Assembly (NCBI GenBank): GCA_027066325.1
Contig: JAMONY010000046.1
Span: 1-32,909, forward strand
DNA length: 32,909 nucleotides
From: Helicobacteraceae bacterium
GTDB taxonomy: Bacteria; Campylobacterota; Campylobacteria; Campylobacterales; Sulfurimonadaceae
Direction of reading: 5' to 3'
The translations under genes were made by a program, and so were the position numbers. Positions 25,452 to 32,909 of the stretch are shown here, in pieces. Numbering within the stretch: position 1 is the first letter of the stretch; every line of letters begins with the position of its first letter. The notes beneath the pieces were generated by a model. The model did not search any database. It saw nothing but the letters and a program-made list of their open reading frames with translations, and was not told the origin of the DNA.

Positions 25452-25475
25452 TATAATTCCTTTCTTTGGTTGGGT

Positions 25476-26006
25476 TTAAATAATTTTCTCTACCTGAGTA
25501 TAGGTAATATCAACAGGTGTACTTCTGCCAAATATAGAGACATTTAACTTTAGTGTTCCATGCTCAAAATCATACTCATCTACAGTGCCTGTAAAGTTTG
25601 CAAATGGTCCATCAATAATACGCACCATCTCACCCTTCTCAAAATAGACTTTTGGTTTAGGAGCTGCACGATTTTCAACGCGATCTAGTATATTTTTAAT
25701 GTCCGCATCACTCAATGGAGTTGGATAGTTAGACTCCCCAATAAAACCAGAAACTTTAGAGATAGCTGTGATCATATGCTGAAGTTCAGTAGTAAGGTCT
25801 ATGTAGATAAAGACATACCCAGAGTACAAAGAGCGCTCTGTGATCTTCTTCTTCCCATCTTTTACCTCCATTACATCTTCAGTTGGAACCACAACCTCTT
25901 TTATCGCATCTTGCAAAGAGTGCTCTTCAATCTGATTTTCTATAACTTTTTTTACACTTCTCTCACTACCAGCATATGTCTGTATAGAGTACCATTGATG
26001 TGCCAT
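25476..26006 (-). CDS. nusG: Transcription termination/antitermination protein NusG
   Basis: 176 residues with an N-terminal NGN domain (WYSIQTYAGSERSVKKVIE at 5-23) and a C-terminal KOW domain (GEMVRIIDGPFANFTGTVDE near 125-144). It binds RNA polymerase and links it to Rho or ribosomal S10. It lies nine bases after secE, as in most bacteria. Confidence 0.98.
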   Translation of the reverse strand: MAHQWYSIQTYAGSERSVKKVIENQIEEHSLQDAIKEVVVPTEDVMEVKDGKKKITERSLYSGYVFIYIDLTTELQHMITAISKVSGFIGESNYPTPLSDADIKNILDRVENRAAPKPKVYFEKGEMVRIIDGPFANFTGTVDEYDFEHGTLKLNVSIFGRSTPVDITYTQVEKII

Positions 26007-26015
26007 TGTAGCTCC

Positions 26016-26201
26016 TTAACCTAAGATCGCTGATAGCGATGAAGACATGATAAGATCAACAAGTGCCAAAAAGAGAGTCACAAAAGTTACAACTATAAAT
26101 ACAGAGAAAAATGCCTGTTTTACCTGTTGCTTTGTTGGAAAAATTACCTTAGACAACTCTAAGCGAGCATTTTTGATATATGTTGTAACGGTTGCTTTCA
26201 T
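26016..26201 (-). CDS. secE: Protein translocase subunit SecE
   Basis: 61 residues from the chosen ATG at 26201, which has AAGGA seven bases upstream; the frame is open ten codons further but that start (MYRKCYKDKE) lacks a ribosome site. An amphipathic helix (YIKNARLELSKVIFPTKQQV) is followed by a single membrane segment at about 29-51, the short form of SecE. It clamps SecY in the SecYEG channel. Confidence 0.94.
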   Translation of the reverse strand: MKATVTTYIKNARLELSKVIFPTKQQVKQAFFSVFIVVTFVTLFLALVDLIMSSSLSAILG

Positions 26202-26266
26202 CTCTTTATCCTTATAGCATTTACGATACATAGAGCCCAGTAGCTACATGTATCAAAAATGGTTAG

Positions 26267-26342
26267 TGGCAGGCGAGGAGGGACTCGAACCCCCAACCAT
26301 CGGATTTGGAATCCGGCGCTCTACCATTGGAGCTACTCGCCT
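26267..26342 (-). tRNA. tRNA-Trp (anticodon CCA)
   Basis: A 76-base cloverleaf with encoded 3' CCA. Acceptor AGGCGAG pairs with CTCGCCT, anticodon loop TTCCAAA gives CCA, and the T-loop is TTCGAGT. The outer pair of the anticodon stem (27-43) is C/A, a mismatch where most tRNA-Trp have a Watson-Crick pair. It sits between rpmG and secE. Confidence 0.96.
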
Positions 26343-26351
26343 ATTGCTACT

Positions 26352-26393
26352 CTAAAACAAAAAGAGGTTAAACTATTAAAGTTTTGCCTCTTT
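26352..26393 (-). terminator. Rho-independent terminator at the 3' end of rpmG
   Basis: AAAGAGG pairs with CCTCTTT, then after one mismatch and one wobble AAACT pairs with AGTTT around a 5-base loop. The transcribed strand then reads TTTTTGTTTT. The upstream arm contains the last codons and the stop of rpmG. It should terminate or attenuate transcription from tuf-rpmG into tRNA-Trp and secE. Confidence 0.65.
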
Positions 26394-26528
26394 ATGGTTT
26401 GTGTGTTCACGACACCATCTGCAGTATTTGCGTACTTCAAACTTTGATGTGTGAGTCTTTTTATTTTTAGTTGTGTGGTAGTTGCGTCTTGCGCACTTTT
26501 CACATGCTAAATGTATATTTTCTCTCAT
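26376..26528 (-). CDS. rpmG: 50S ribosomal protein L33, zinc-binding form
   Basis: 50 residues, too short for usual open-frame cut-offs but clear. The start is MRENIHLACEKC and the end REHTNHKEAKL. Zinc ligands are Cys9, Cys12, Cys36 and Cys39 (CEKC and CRWC). The THTSKFEVRKYC region matches the family. It follows tuf by 59 bases and precedes tRNA-Trp; its stop codon is inside a terminator hairpin. Confidence 0.96.
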   Translation of the reverse strand: MRENIHLACEKCARRNYHTTKNKKTHTSKFEVRKYCRWCREHTNHKEAKL

Positions 26529-26587
26529 TTTATATCCTGTGATACTATTTTAAGAGGCAGAGTCTGCCTCTTGTCTATATTGAACTT

Positions 26588-27787
26588 TTATGCAAGAATC
26601 TTAGAGACAACACCTGCACCAACTGTTCTACCACCCTCACGGATTGCAAAACGCGTACCCTCTTCCATAGCAATTGGGTTGATTAGCTCTGCTGTGATCG
26701 CAACATTGTCTCCTGGCATAACCATCTCAGTACCTTCAGGTAGAGTGATAGCACCAGTAACATCTGTTGTACGGACATAAAACTGTGGACGATAACCATC
26801 AAAGAATGGAGTGTGACGACCACCCTCCTCTTTTGAGAGTATATAGACCTCTGCTTCAAACTTAGTATGAGGAGTGATTGAGCCTGGCTTACATAGAACC
26901 TGTCCACGCTCAACATCATCTTTACCTACACCACGAAGAAGAACGCCACAGTTATCGCCTGCAACACCACAATCCATCTCTTTTCTAAACATCTCAACAC
27001 CAGTTACTGTTGTTGTCTGAGTATCTTTGATACCTACTATCTCGATAGACTCACCGATACAGACTTGACCACGCTCAACACGACCTGTCACAACTGTACC
27101 ACGACCAGAGATTGAGAAAACATCCTCAACTGGCATCAAGAACTCTTTATCAGTTTCACGAACTGGCTCAGGGATATATGCATCAACATTAGCCATAAGT
27201 GTAACGATCTTTTCTGACCACTCACCAAGTGTACCGCTTTTTGCCTCTTCTAGTGCTTTTAGAGCTGAACCTGCACAGATTGGAGTATCATCTCCTGGGA
27301 ACTCATACTGATCTAGTAGCTCACGGATCTCCATCTCTACTAGCTCAAGTAGCTCCTCATCATCAACCATATCTGACTTGTTCATAAAAACAACGATATA
27401 TGGAACACCAACTTGGCGTGAAAGAAGAATGTGCTCACGCGTCTGTGGCATAGGACCATCTGCTGCACTAACAACAAGAATAGCACCATCCATCTGTGCC
27501 GCACCTGTGATCATGTTCTTAACATAGTCGGCGTGACCAGGACAGTCAACATGTGCATAGTGACGATTTTCAGTCTCATACTCAACATGTGAAGTAGCGA
27601 TTGTAATACCACGCTCTCTCTCTTCAGGAGCATTATCAATCTGATCATAATCCATAAGCTCTGCGCCACCCTTAGTAGCTAAAACTGCAGTGATTGCTGC
27701 TGTTAGTGTTGTTTTACCATGATCGACATGACCAATTGTACCGATGTTAACATGTGGTTTGTTACGCTCAAACTTCTCTTTTGCCAT
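26588..27787 (-). CDS. tuf: Elongation factor Tu
   Basis: 399 residues. The GTPase motifs are GHVDHGKT at 19-26, the switch [14 protein letters not shown] near 80 and NKSD near 136 (NKCD in E. coli). Domains 2 and 3 follow with [12 protein letters not shown] and the C-terminal [10 protein letters not shown]. It delivers aminoacyl-tRNA to the ribosome. GGAGG is seven bases before the ATG. It is preceded by four tRNA genes, as E. coli tufB is. No second tuf is in the window. Confidence 0.98.
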   Translation of the reverse strand: MAKEKFERNKPHVNIGTIGHVDHGKTTLTAAITAVLATKGGAELMDYDQIDNAPEERERGITIATSHVEYETENRHYAHVDCPGHADYVKNMITGAAQMDGAILVVSAADGPMPQTREHILLSRQVGVPYIVVFMNKSDMVDDEELLELVEMEIRELLDQYEFPGDDTPICAGSALKALEEAKSGTLGEWSEKIVTLMANVDAYIPEPVRETDKEFLMPVEDVFSISGRGTVVTGRVERGQVCIGESIEIVGIKDTQTTTVTGVEMFRKEMDCGVAGDNCGVLLRGVGKDDVERGQVLCKPGSITPHTKFEAEVYILSKEEGGRHTPFFDGYRPQFYVRTTDVTGAITLPEGTEMVMPGDNVAITAELINPIAMEEGTRFAIREGGRTVGAGVVSKILA

Positions 27788-27868
27788 AGTGTCCTCCGAC
27801 TTATAATGTTATTGGAAACGCGATAGTACCAGAATTATCCTTCAAAACAGCTTTAAAGGTGCATTCAG

Positions 27869-27885
27869 TATTGTACATTTTTTAT
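27869..27885 (-). repeat. Right-hand (3' in the transcript) arm of a 17-base perfect inverted repeat around tRNA-Thr(GGT)
   Basis: Reads TATTGTACATTTTTTAT on the plus strand and is the exact reverse complement of 27991-28007. It ends 13 bases from the CCA end of the tRNA gene. In the transcript the two arms would form a 17-bp duplex enclosing the tRNA. Confidence 0.9.
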
Positions 27886-27898
27886 CTTATCAAATTAG

Positions 27899-27973
<75 letters not shown>

Positions 27974-27990
27974 AAAACATATCAGATATA

Positions 27991-28007
27991 ATAAAAAATG
28001 TACAATA
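27991..28007 (-). repeat. Left-hand (5' in the transcript) arm of the 17-base inverted repeat around tRNA-Thr(GGT)
   Basis: Reads ATAAAAAATGTACAATA on the plus strand, perfectly complementary to 27869-27885, and lies 17 bases before the tRNA 5' end. Confidence 0.9.
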
Positions 28008-28081
28008 TTAGTGAAGCTAAAGCTATAACGATGCTCTTATGAAAGTAGTAAAAAAATCTATTATTATACTACAGCTCCCAG

Positions 28082-28158
<77 letters not shown>

Positions 28159-28161
28159 AAA

Positions 28162-28247
<86 letters not shown>

Positions 28248-28296
28248 TAGGCCTATCATAATCTGGTCTAACACTGTCTCTAAATTCAAATTCAAA

Positions 28297-28373
28297 TGGT
28301 GCCGACACGAGGATTTGAACCCCGGGCCTGCTGATTACAAATCAGCTGCTCTAGCCAACTGAGCTATGTCGGC
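28297..28373 (-). tRNA. tRNA-Thr (anticodon TGT)
   Basis: A 77-base cloverleaf with encoded CCA. Acceptor GCCGACA pairs with TGTCGGC, anticodon loop TTTGTAA gives TGT, and the T-loop is TTCAAAT. First gene of the tRNA-tuf transcript, about 12 bases after the expected start site. Flanking bases TTCAAAT and ATTTGAA extend the pairing past the ends of the tRNA. Confidence 0.97.
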
Positions 28374-28391
28374 ATTTGAAATTGAGCCAGA

Positions 28392-28420
28392 ATTATAGTG
28401 ACAATTGTCAACTTTGTCAA
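28392..28420 (-). promoter_or_regulatory. Perfect consensus sigma-70 promoter of the tRNA-tuf operon
   Basis: TTGACA (28415-28420), a spacer of exactly 17 bases and TATAAT (28392-28397), all without mismatch on the minus strand. A second TTGACA and a 12-base palindrome TGACAATTGTCA (28399-28410) fill the spacer. The expected start is near 28385, just before tRNA-Thr(TGT). Confidence 0.88.
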
Positions 28421-28477
28421 GCTGTTTTGGCAGTTTTGTGGCTCTTCAGTACCATTTAATCACTTTTGGCTCATAAT

Positions 28478-29374
28478 ATGGTTATGAAACTTCTAGTGGC
28501 TATATTATTAATATCTACCCTGCAAGCAAAGAGTTATAGTGAGCCATTTGTAAACTTAAGTAAACCTCTATTTGAATTTGCTGCGCAAGACCAGACCTAT
28601 CTTGCCGATCCAGATCTACCAAGACTACTTAAGAAGTACAAAACAGAAGCAGAAGCTGCCAAACAGATCTCTAAAGGTGAACTTAACGAGAAAGAGAGAG
28701 CAGAGTATCTTAAAAAGTTAAGAGCTCTACAGAAGAGTCACAATCGCATACTTGCTCTTTTAAAAAGCAAGATCTTAGACTCTATAGATCAAAATAGCTA
28801 CCAAAAGTTTGAAGAGTTACTACAAAGAGAGCCCAAAGAGCTACTCAAAAATCGCAGTTTTAAAGCTAAAGTGTTATCTTTTTATAGAAAAAATCAGAAA
28901 AAAATCAACATACCATATCTACATAAATCTTTTAAAAAAGTTAAAAAAAGTACTTCAAAAACTACTAGAGCTTCTGCTCAAAATAGAGTCGATACCGATA
29001 GTAGTGGCGATGGGTCTTCGTATCGTGAATGGATGAGAGCTATGGATAGAAGTAAAAATATATCAACAACACCGTACCGCTATGTCTCTAAGGGTGGCTC
29101 TGGGTCTGCAACCAACAAAAACTCTAACTCTCAACAACGCTACAGTAAGAAAAAGGTTATCGTCCTTACAACAAAAACTTGTGGGGCTTGCTATATGGCA
29201 AAAGATGCTCTACGCAAAAAGAAGATACCATTTGTAGAGTATGATGTTGACTCATCGCCAGATGGCAAAAGACTATTTAAAAAACATAAAGGGTATGCTG
29301 TACCACTGATCATAGTTGGTGATAAATCAATGGCTGGTTATGAAGAGGGTGCATTTATGCGACTCTACAACTAA
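28478..29374 (+). CDS. Exported protein with C-terminal glutaredoxin domain
   Basis: 298 residues from the ATG at 28478; the ATG at 28484 is equally good, and no Shine-Dalgarno is clear for either. A signal peptide covers about residues 1-17 (KLLVAILLISTLQA). The middle (about 45-160) is helical and highly charged with coiled-coil character, followed by a Ser/Gly-rich linker (about 165-220). The last 75 residues form a glutaredoxin/thioredoxin-like domain: beta strand KVIVLTT, active-site Cys235-Gly-Ala-Cys238, and cis-proline AVPLIIVG with Pro276. These are the only two cysteines in the protein. A thiol-disulfide role in the periplasm is inferred; the N-terminal part matches nothing I know. 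It is divergent from the tRNA operon and convergent with rplQ. Confidence 0.8.
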   Translation: MVMKLLVAILLISTLQAKSYSEPFVNLSKPLFEFAAQDQTYLADPDLPRLLKKYKTEAEAAKQISKGELNEKERAEYLKKLRALQKSHNRILALLKSKILDSIDQNSYQKFEELLQREPKELLKNRSFKAKVLSFYRKNQKKINIPYLHKSFKKVKKSTSKTTRASAQNRVDTDSSGDGSSYREWMRAMDRSKNISTTPYRYVSKGGSGSATNKNSNSQQRYSKKKVIVLTTKTCGACYMAKDALRKKKIPFVEYDVDSSPDGKRLFKKHKGYAVPLIIVGDKSMAGYEEGAFMRLYN

Positions 29375-29382
29375 GTGTAGAG
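29363..29382. terminator. Hairpin between convergent glutaredoxin-domain gene and rplQ
   Basis: CTCTACA pairs perfectly with TGTAGAG around a 6-base loop holding the stop codon of the plus-strand gene. The rplQ stop lies 12 bases further. No T-tract follows on either strand, so it is at best a weak bidirectional terminator. Confidence 0.35.
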
Positions 29383-29394
29383 CTTAAAACTAGT

Positions 29395-29745
29395 TTATAC
29401 CAGCTCTATAAATGCCATAGGTGCGGCATCGCCACGACGCGTTCTTGTTCTTGTTATGCGTGTATATCCACCATTGCGGTCTTCATATTTTGGTGCTATC
29501 TCATTGAGTAGTTTTTTTACACTCTCTTTACACTGAAGAGTTGCAAATACTGCTCTGTGTGCATTTGAATCACCTCTGCGAGCAGTTGTAATAAGCTTCT
29601 CTACAAATGAGCGTAACTCTTTTGCTTTAGGGACTGTTGTCTCTATCTTCTCTCTCTCTATTAGTGCAATGCTCATGTTTTTTAACAGCGCAGCGCGATG
29701 TGCGCTTGTGCGGTTGAGCTTGCGATATCCATGACGATGTCTCAT
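29395..29745 (-). CDS. rplQ: 50S ribosomal protein L17
   Basis: 116 residues, the usual bacterial length. It starts [20 protein letters not shown] and has [19 protein letters not shown] and the ending [22 protein letters not shown]. Last gene of the alpha operon, 12 bases after rpoA. Confidence 0.98.
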   Translation of the reverse strand: MRHRHGYRKLNRTSAHRAALLKNMSIALIEREKIETTVPKAKELRSFVEKLITTARRGDSNAHRAVFATLQCKESVKKLLNEIAPKYEDRNGGYTRITRTRTRRGDAAPMAFIELV

Positions 29746-29757
29746 AATCGTAACTCC

Positions 29758-30747
29758 TTAAGATTCTATCTGTTTTTTTACTGCAGCAACTGTCTCATCT
29801 GCAAGTACCTGACCAACACTAAAGCCGGCCTCTTCTAGCTTTTCTACTATCTCATCAAAAGATTTTTTGCCAAGATTTTTAACATTTTTGAGATCATTTT
29901 TGCTCATAAAAACGATCTGCGCAATATACTTAATCTCTGCTCTATCAAGACAGTTATAACTTCTAGCGCTCAACCCAAGATCATCAATGGTAGCTATAAG
30001 AGATTTAACCTCTTCGCTATCTGCTGTTCTCTCGATTGCTACTGGTGTCTGTATGCTAATCTCACTACTGAAAACAGCCATCTGAGCATGCATTACACTT
30101 AGTGCATTCTTAAAAGCATCCACTGGTGAGATCTGCCCGTCTGTTACAATATTTAAGATGAGTTTTTCAAAGTTTGGGCTATCTTCAACAAGAACATTCT
30201 CTATCTGATAAGTTGCTCTTCTGACAGGCGTGAAAAATGCATCTAAAGTAATATAGTCTTCATCAATATCATCACGAATATCTTCACTAGGAACATACCC
30301 TATGCCTTGATAGATCTTGAGTGAAAACTTCAGTGTAGCATCTTCATTTAGAGTGGCTAAGAATGCATCTGGAGTTACCACATCAACCTCATCACTCTGA
30401 AGGTCACTACCTCTAACTTCACAAGGACCAGTAAAGCTGTACTCAACTTCTGCATACTTGGCCTCATCTTTGAGTCTAAAGCGGATACTCTTTAGATTAA
30501 TGATGAAGTCTGAGATATCCTCAAGCATACCACGAACTGAATCGAACTCATGTTTTGCGCCCTCTATCTTAATAGCAACAGGAGCGTATCCAACAGAGCT
30601 ACTTAAGAGAAAACGGCGCAGTGGATGTGCCAAAGAGACTGAAAAACCAGTCTCAAATGGGAAAGCTATGATATTAGCCTCATTATCACTGATCTGCTCT
30701 ACAACAAACTCTTCTGGTAGATAGGGAGTTGTTTTGATCTTTTTCAT
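29758..30747 (-). CDS. rpoA: DNA-directed RNA polymerase alpha subunit
   Basis: 329 residues. The N-terminal domain (about 1-235) with [16 protein letters not shown] dimerises and assembles beta and beta'. The C-terminal domain (about 255-315) contains [11 protein letters not shown], keeping the Arg and Asn equivalent to E. coli 265 and 268 that bind UP elements, and the helix-hairpin-helix [16 protein letters not shown]. Sits between rpsD and rplQ as usual. Confidence 0.98.
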   Translation of the reverse strand: MKKIKTTPYLPEEFVVEQISDNEANIIAFPFETGFSVSLAHPLRRFLLSSSVGYAPVAIKIEGAKHEFDSVRGMLEDISDFIINLKSIRFRLKDEAKYAEVEYSFTGPCEVRGSDLQSDEVDVVTPDAFLATLNEDATLKFSLKIYQGIGYVPSEDIRDDIDEDYITLDAFFTPVRRATYQIENVLVEDSPNFEKLILNIVTDGQISPVDAFKNALSVMHAQMAVFSSEISIQTPVAIERTADSEEVKSLIATIDDLGLSARSYNCLDRAEIKYIAQIVFMSKNDLKNVKNLGKKSFDEIVEKLEEAGFSVGQVLADETVAAVKKQIES

Positions 30748-30766
30748 CTGCTTTCCTTTTTAATGT

Positions 30767-31393
30767 CTATTTTGAGTAAAGCTCAACGATGAATCGCTCT
30801 TCAACAGGAATAACAATCTCTTCTCTTGATGGAAGCCTAGTAAATATACCATACTTCTTATCTGCATCAACATCAACCCATTCAGCAAGACCAGTCTGAT
30901 TAACAAGCTCAACTGCACGAACTATCTGTGTATTGCTCTTGCTCTTCTCGCGAATCTCTATCTTTTGACCAGGTTTAACACGATATGATGGTATGTCTAC
31001 CCTCTTGCCATCTACCAATATATGTCCATGGTTTGTTAACTGGCGTGCAAAACGGCGTGTTGATGCAAACCCCATACGATAGACAACATTATCTAGTCTC
31101 TGCTCAAGTAGTGTTACTAGGTTTGTACCTGTATTTCCAGATAGTCTCTTCGCCTCTGTAAACAGAGATCTCATCTGTTTTTCAGATACACCGTATATAA
31201 ACTTCAGCTTCTGCTTCTCATTTAACTGAGTACCATATTCTGATACTTTTTTGCGTCTTTGACCATGTTGACCTGGCGCATAAGGGCGTTTCTCTAGTGC
31301 TGATTTGCCAGCTAGACGACGCTCACCTTTTAAGTTAAGGCTTACGCCAAATCTTCTCTCAATTTTCTCTACTGGACCTCTATATCTTGCCAT
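30767..31393 (-). CDS. rpsD: 30S ribosomal protein S4
   Basis: 208 residues. It opens [17 protein letters not shown], without the zinc-binding cysteines of the C+ form. [15 protein letters not shown] and the S4 RNA-binding domain [20 protein letters not shown] at about 95-160 are present. S4 nucleates 30S assembly and in many bacteria represses this operon. Confidence 0.98.
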   Translation of the reverse strand: MARYRGPVEKIERRFGVSLNLKGERRLAGKSALEKRPYAPGQHGQRRKKVSEYGTQLNEKQKLKFIYGVSEKQMRSLFTEAKRLSGNTGTNLVTLLEQRLDNVVYRMGFASTRRFARQLTNHGHILVDGKRVDIPSYRVKPGQKIEIREKSKSNTQIVRAVELVNQTGLAEWVDVDADKKYGIFTRLPSREEIVIPVEERFIVELYSK

Positions 31394-31403
31394 CTATGAC
31401 CCC

Positions 31404-31796
31404 CTATACTCTACGACGCTTAGGCGCACGACAACCATTGTGTGGCAACGGCGTAACATCTTTCATAAATGTAACGCGAATGCCTTCAATCGCACCTATA
31501 GCTTTTACTGCTGTCTCACGACCAGAACCTGGACCTTGTACTTTTATGCCAAGCTCTTTTATGCCATGAACCATAGCTTTCTCAACCGCTGCTTCTACTG
31601 CTTGTTGTGCTGCAAATGGAGTAGACTTCTTAGAGCCTTTAAACCCTAAACTTCCAGATGAACTCCAAGCTATCATGTTGCCCATCTCATCAGTGATGGT
31701 TACAAGCGTGTTGTTAAATGATGCTGAGATATGTACTATACCTCTAGCAATATTTTTTTTGACTACTTTTTTGCGTGTTACTTTTCTCTTTGCCAT
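31404..31796 (-). CDS. rpsK: 30S ribosomal protein S11
   Basis: 130 residues. Family segments are [53 protein letters not shown] and [13 protein letters not shown] at the end. It lies ten bases after rpsM and ten before rpsD. Confidence 0.98.
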   Translation of the reverse strand: MAKRKVTRKKVVKKNIARGIVHISASFNNTLVTITDEMGNMIAWSSSGSLGFKGSKKSTPFAAQQAVEAAVEKAMVHGIKELGIKVQGPGSGRETAVKAIGAIEGIRVTFMKDVTPLPHNGCRAPKRRRV

Positions 31797-31806
31797 AACC
31801 TAATCC

Positions 31807-32169
31807 TTATGCTGCGCCGACAGTTTTGCGTCGACCCTTACGAGTTCTTGCATTTGTCTTAGTTTTTTGACCACGACATGGAAGACCACGACGATGACGA
31901 ATACCACGATATGAGCCCAAGTCCATAAGAGACTTGATATCCATAGCAACTTTTTTACGCAGATCACCCTCAACCATATGATCTTGTCGAATCTGCTTTG
32001 TTAGCGCTGCTACATCATCTTCTGTTAGCTCAAACACTCTCTTATTGATATCTATGCCAGTAGCATCTAAAATCTTGCGTGAAGAGTGAAGACCAATGCC
32101 ATATATATATGTTAGTCCGTACTCAATGCGTTTTTTCTTTGGTAAATCTACACCTGATATACGCGCCAT
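31807..32169 (-). CDS. rpsM: 30S ribosomal protein S13
   Basis: 120 residues. It starts [21 protein letters not shown], followed by [12 protein letters not shown], and ends with [19 protein letters not shown] and a basic tail that contacts tRNA. Two bases separate it from the rpmJ stop. Confidence 0.98.
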   Translation of the reverse strand: MARISGVDLPKKKRIEYGLTYIYGIGLHSSRKILDATGIDINKRVFELTEDDVAALTKQIRQDHMVEGDLRKKVAMDIKSLMDLGSYRGIRHRRGLPCRGQKTKTNARTRKGRRKTVGAA

Positions 32170-32171
32170 GT

Positions 32172-32285
32172 CTATCCTTGTCTCTGTTTGTGTTTTGCGG
32201 TTTTGCAGATCACTCTTACAATACCTTTTCGTTTGACAACTTTACAGTCATCACACATCTTCTTAACTGAAGATCTTACTTTCAT
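32172..32285 (-). CDS. rpmJ: 50S ribosomal protein L36, zinc-binding form
   Basis: 37 residues, [16 protein letters not shown] to the ending AKHKQRQG. Zinc ligands Cys11, Cys14, Cys27 and His32 are all present. It is the first gene of the operon here; infA, which normally precedes it in Campylobacterota, is not upstream. Confidence 0.96.
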   Translation of the reverse strand: MKVRSSVKKMCDDCKVVKRKGIVRVICKTAKHKQRQG

Positions 32286-32465
32286 AATAAGCTCCAAAAT
32301 ACGATATATCACTTATGACCGCCTTAGGCAAATAGTGCCAATACTTATATCTATTCTTACTGTAAAACAGACACAAATACTCAACGCAGTGTGTTCAATG
32401 CGGGCAAAGTGGAGGCGAATTATAATCAAAAGTTGCTAAAAGTATTATTAAGCTATACTATTGTT
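32286..32465. promoter_or_regulatory. Divergent promoter region between rpmJ and rnhB
   Basis: 180 bases without a gene. ATTATAAT at 32419-32426 gives a perfect TATAAT on both strands (minus 32419-32424, plus 32421-32426). On the plus strand a further TATACT lies ten bases before the rnhB ATG, and on the minus strand a TATAAG lies closer to rpmJ. No -35 is convincing. I saw no clear ribosomal protein leader fold. Confidence 0.4.
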
Positions 32466-32909
32466 ATGAAAACTTACAAAAAAGTGTGTGGTATTGATGA
32501 GGCAGGACGAGGTCCTCTTGCGGGCTCTTTAGTTGTTGCTGGCGTTGTGCTAGAAGAGAGTATAAGCGGGCTCTGCGACTCTAAGCAGCTATCACCAAAA
32601 AGACGAGAGCTACTCTATGAGCAGATAGTTGCCACAAGTAGCTACCATATTGTACGCTTTGGCTCCAGAGATATAGATAGACTTGGCTTATCACACTGTC
32701 TCTTAAGTGCGTTAGAGGAGATAAAAAACACTCTAAAGGAGCATAGATATATCTTTGATGGCAATAGTGCATTTGGAGCAAGCGGCATAGAGACCGTAGT
32801 TAAAGCTGATACCAAAATAGACGCCGTAAGTGCTGCTAGCATTTTAGCAAAAGTAACCAGAGATCGTGAAATGGTAGAGTACTCAAAACTCTATCCAGAG
32901 TATGGTTTT
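32466..32909 (+). CDS. rnhB: Ribonuclease HII (C-terminal part lies outside the window)
   Basis: The first 148 codons are present. The N-terminal catalytic signature CGIDEAGRGPLAG (residues 8-20) supplies Asp and Glu of the active site, DSKQLSPKRR follows near 38-47, and FDGN (about 97) and KADTKIDAVSAASILAKVTRD complete the metal site (Asp in DG and in DA). The enzyme removes RNA from RNA-DNA hybrids and excises misinserted ribonucleotides. Start ATG at 32466; no strong Shine-Dalgarno is visible. Confidence 0.95.
   Translation, partial: MKTYKKVCGIDEAGRGPLAGSLVVAGVVLEESISGLCDSKQLSPKRRELLYEQIVATSSYHIVRFGSRDIDRLGLSHCLLSALEEIKNTLKEHRYIFDGNSAFGASGIETVVKADTKIDAVSAASILAKVTRDREMVEYSKLYPEYGF

Overview
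The window is a compact, AT-rich stretch of a Campylobacterota (epsilonproteobacterial) chromosome. Three things point there. The minus-strand block yraN, hom, aminotransferase, two envelope genes, SPOUT methyltransferase, rsmI, rpmE, rsmE, membrane protein matches, from memory, the order of Campylobacter jejuni Cj0148c to Cj0157c. The tRNA, tuf, rpmG, trnW, secE, nusG, rplKAJL, rpoB, rpoC run has the order known from that phylum. The individual proteins are also of Campylobacterota type. rpoB and rpoC are separate genes, which argues against Helicobacter and Wolinella, where they are fused. A free-living genus of the Sulfurimonas/Sulfurovum kind is likely, but this is inference.

Layout. (1) 1-13120, minus strand: a tightly packed operon-like block, often with 4 to 20 base overlaps. 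It encodes amino-acid enzymes, rRNA methyltransferases, L31 and envelope proteins. Two genes look inserted relative to the Campylobacter order: a lone cysteine-type formate dehydrogenase catalytic subunit (184-2244) and a large exported SdrD-B-repeat protein with an IPTL-CTERM-like tail (8307-11963). (2) 13157-14320, plus strand: moeA, for molybdenum cofactor. (3) 14359-28373, minus strand: the translation/transcription supercluster, read from four tRNAs (Thr-TGT, Tyr, Gly, Thr-GGT) through tuf, rpmG, tRNA-Trp, secE, nusG, rplK, rplA, rplJ, rplL, rpoB and rpoC. (4) 28478-29374, plus strand: a small exported protein ending in a glutaredoxin domain. (5) 29395-32285, minus strand: the alpha operon rpmJ, rpsM, rpsK, rpsD, rpoA, rplQ. 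(6) The start of rnhB on the plus strand at the right edge.

Regulation that can be read directly: a perfect consensus sigma-70 promoter (TTGACA, 17 bases, TATAAT) drives the tRNA-tuf transcript. A rho-independent terminator overlaps the end of rpmG. A probable L10 leader precedes rplJ, and a cluster of hairpins separates rplL from rpoB, where E. coli has its attenuator and RNase III site. A two-hairpin leader precedes rpmE. A 17-base perfect inverted repeat encloses tRNA-Thr(GGT).

Most of the window is core housekeeping DNA. The parts most likely to hold something undescribed are the SdrD-B surface protein, the RodZ-like membrane protein with its periplasmic neighbour, the exported glutaredoxin, and the RNA structures around the tRNA, rpmE and rplL-rpoB regions. 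No CRISPR array, insertion sequence, prophage or obvious defence system is visible.
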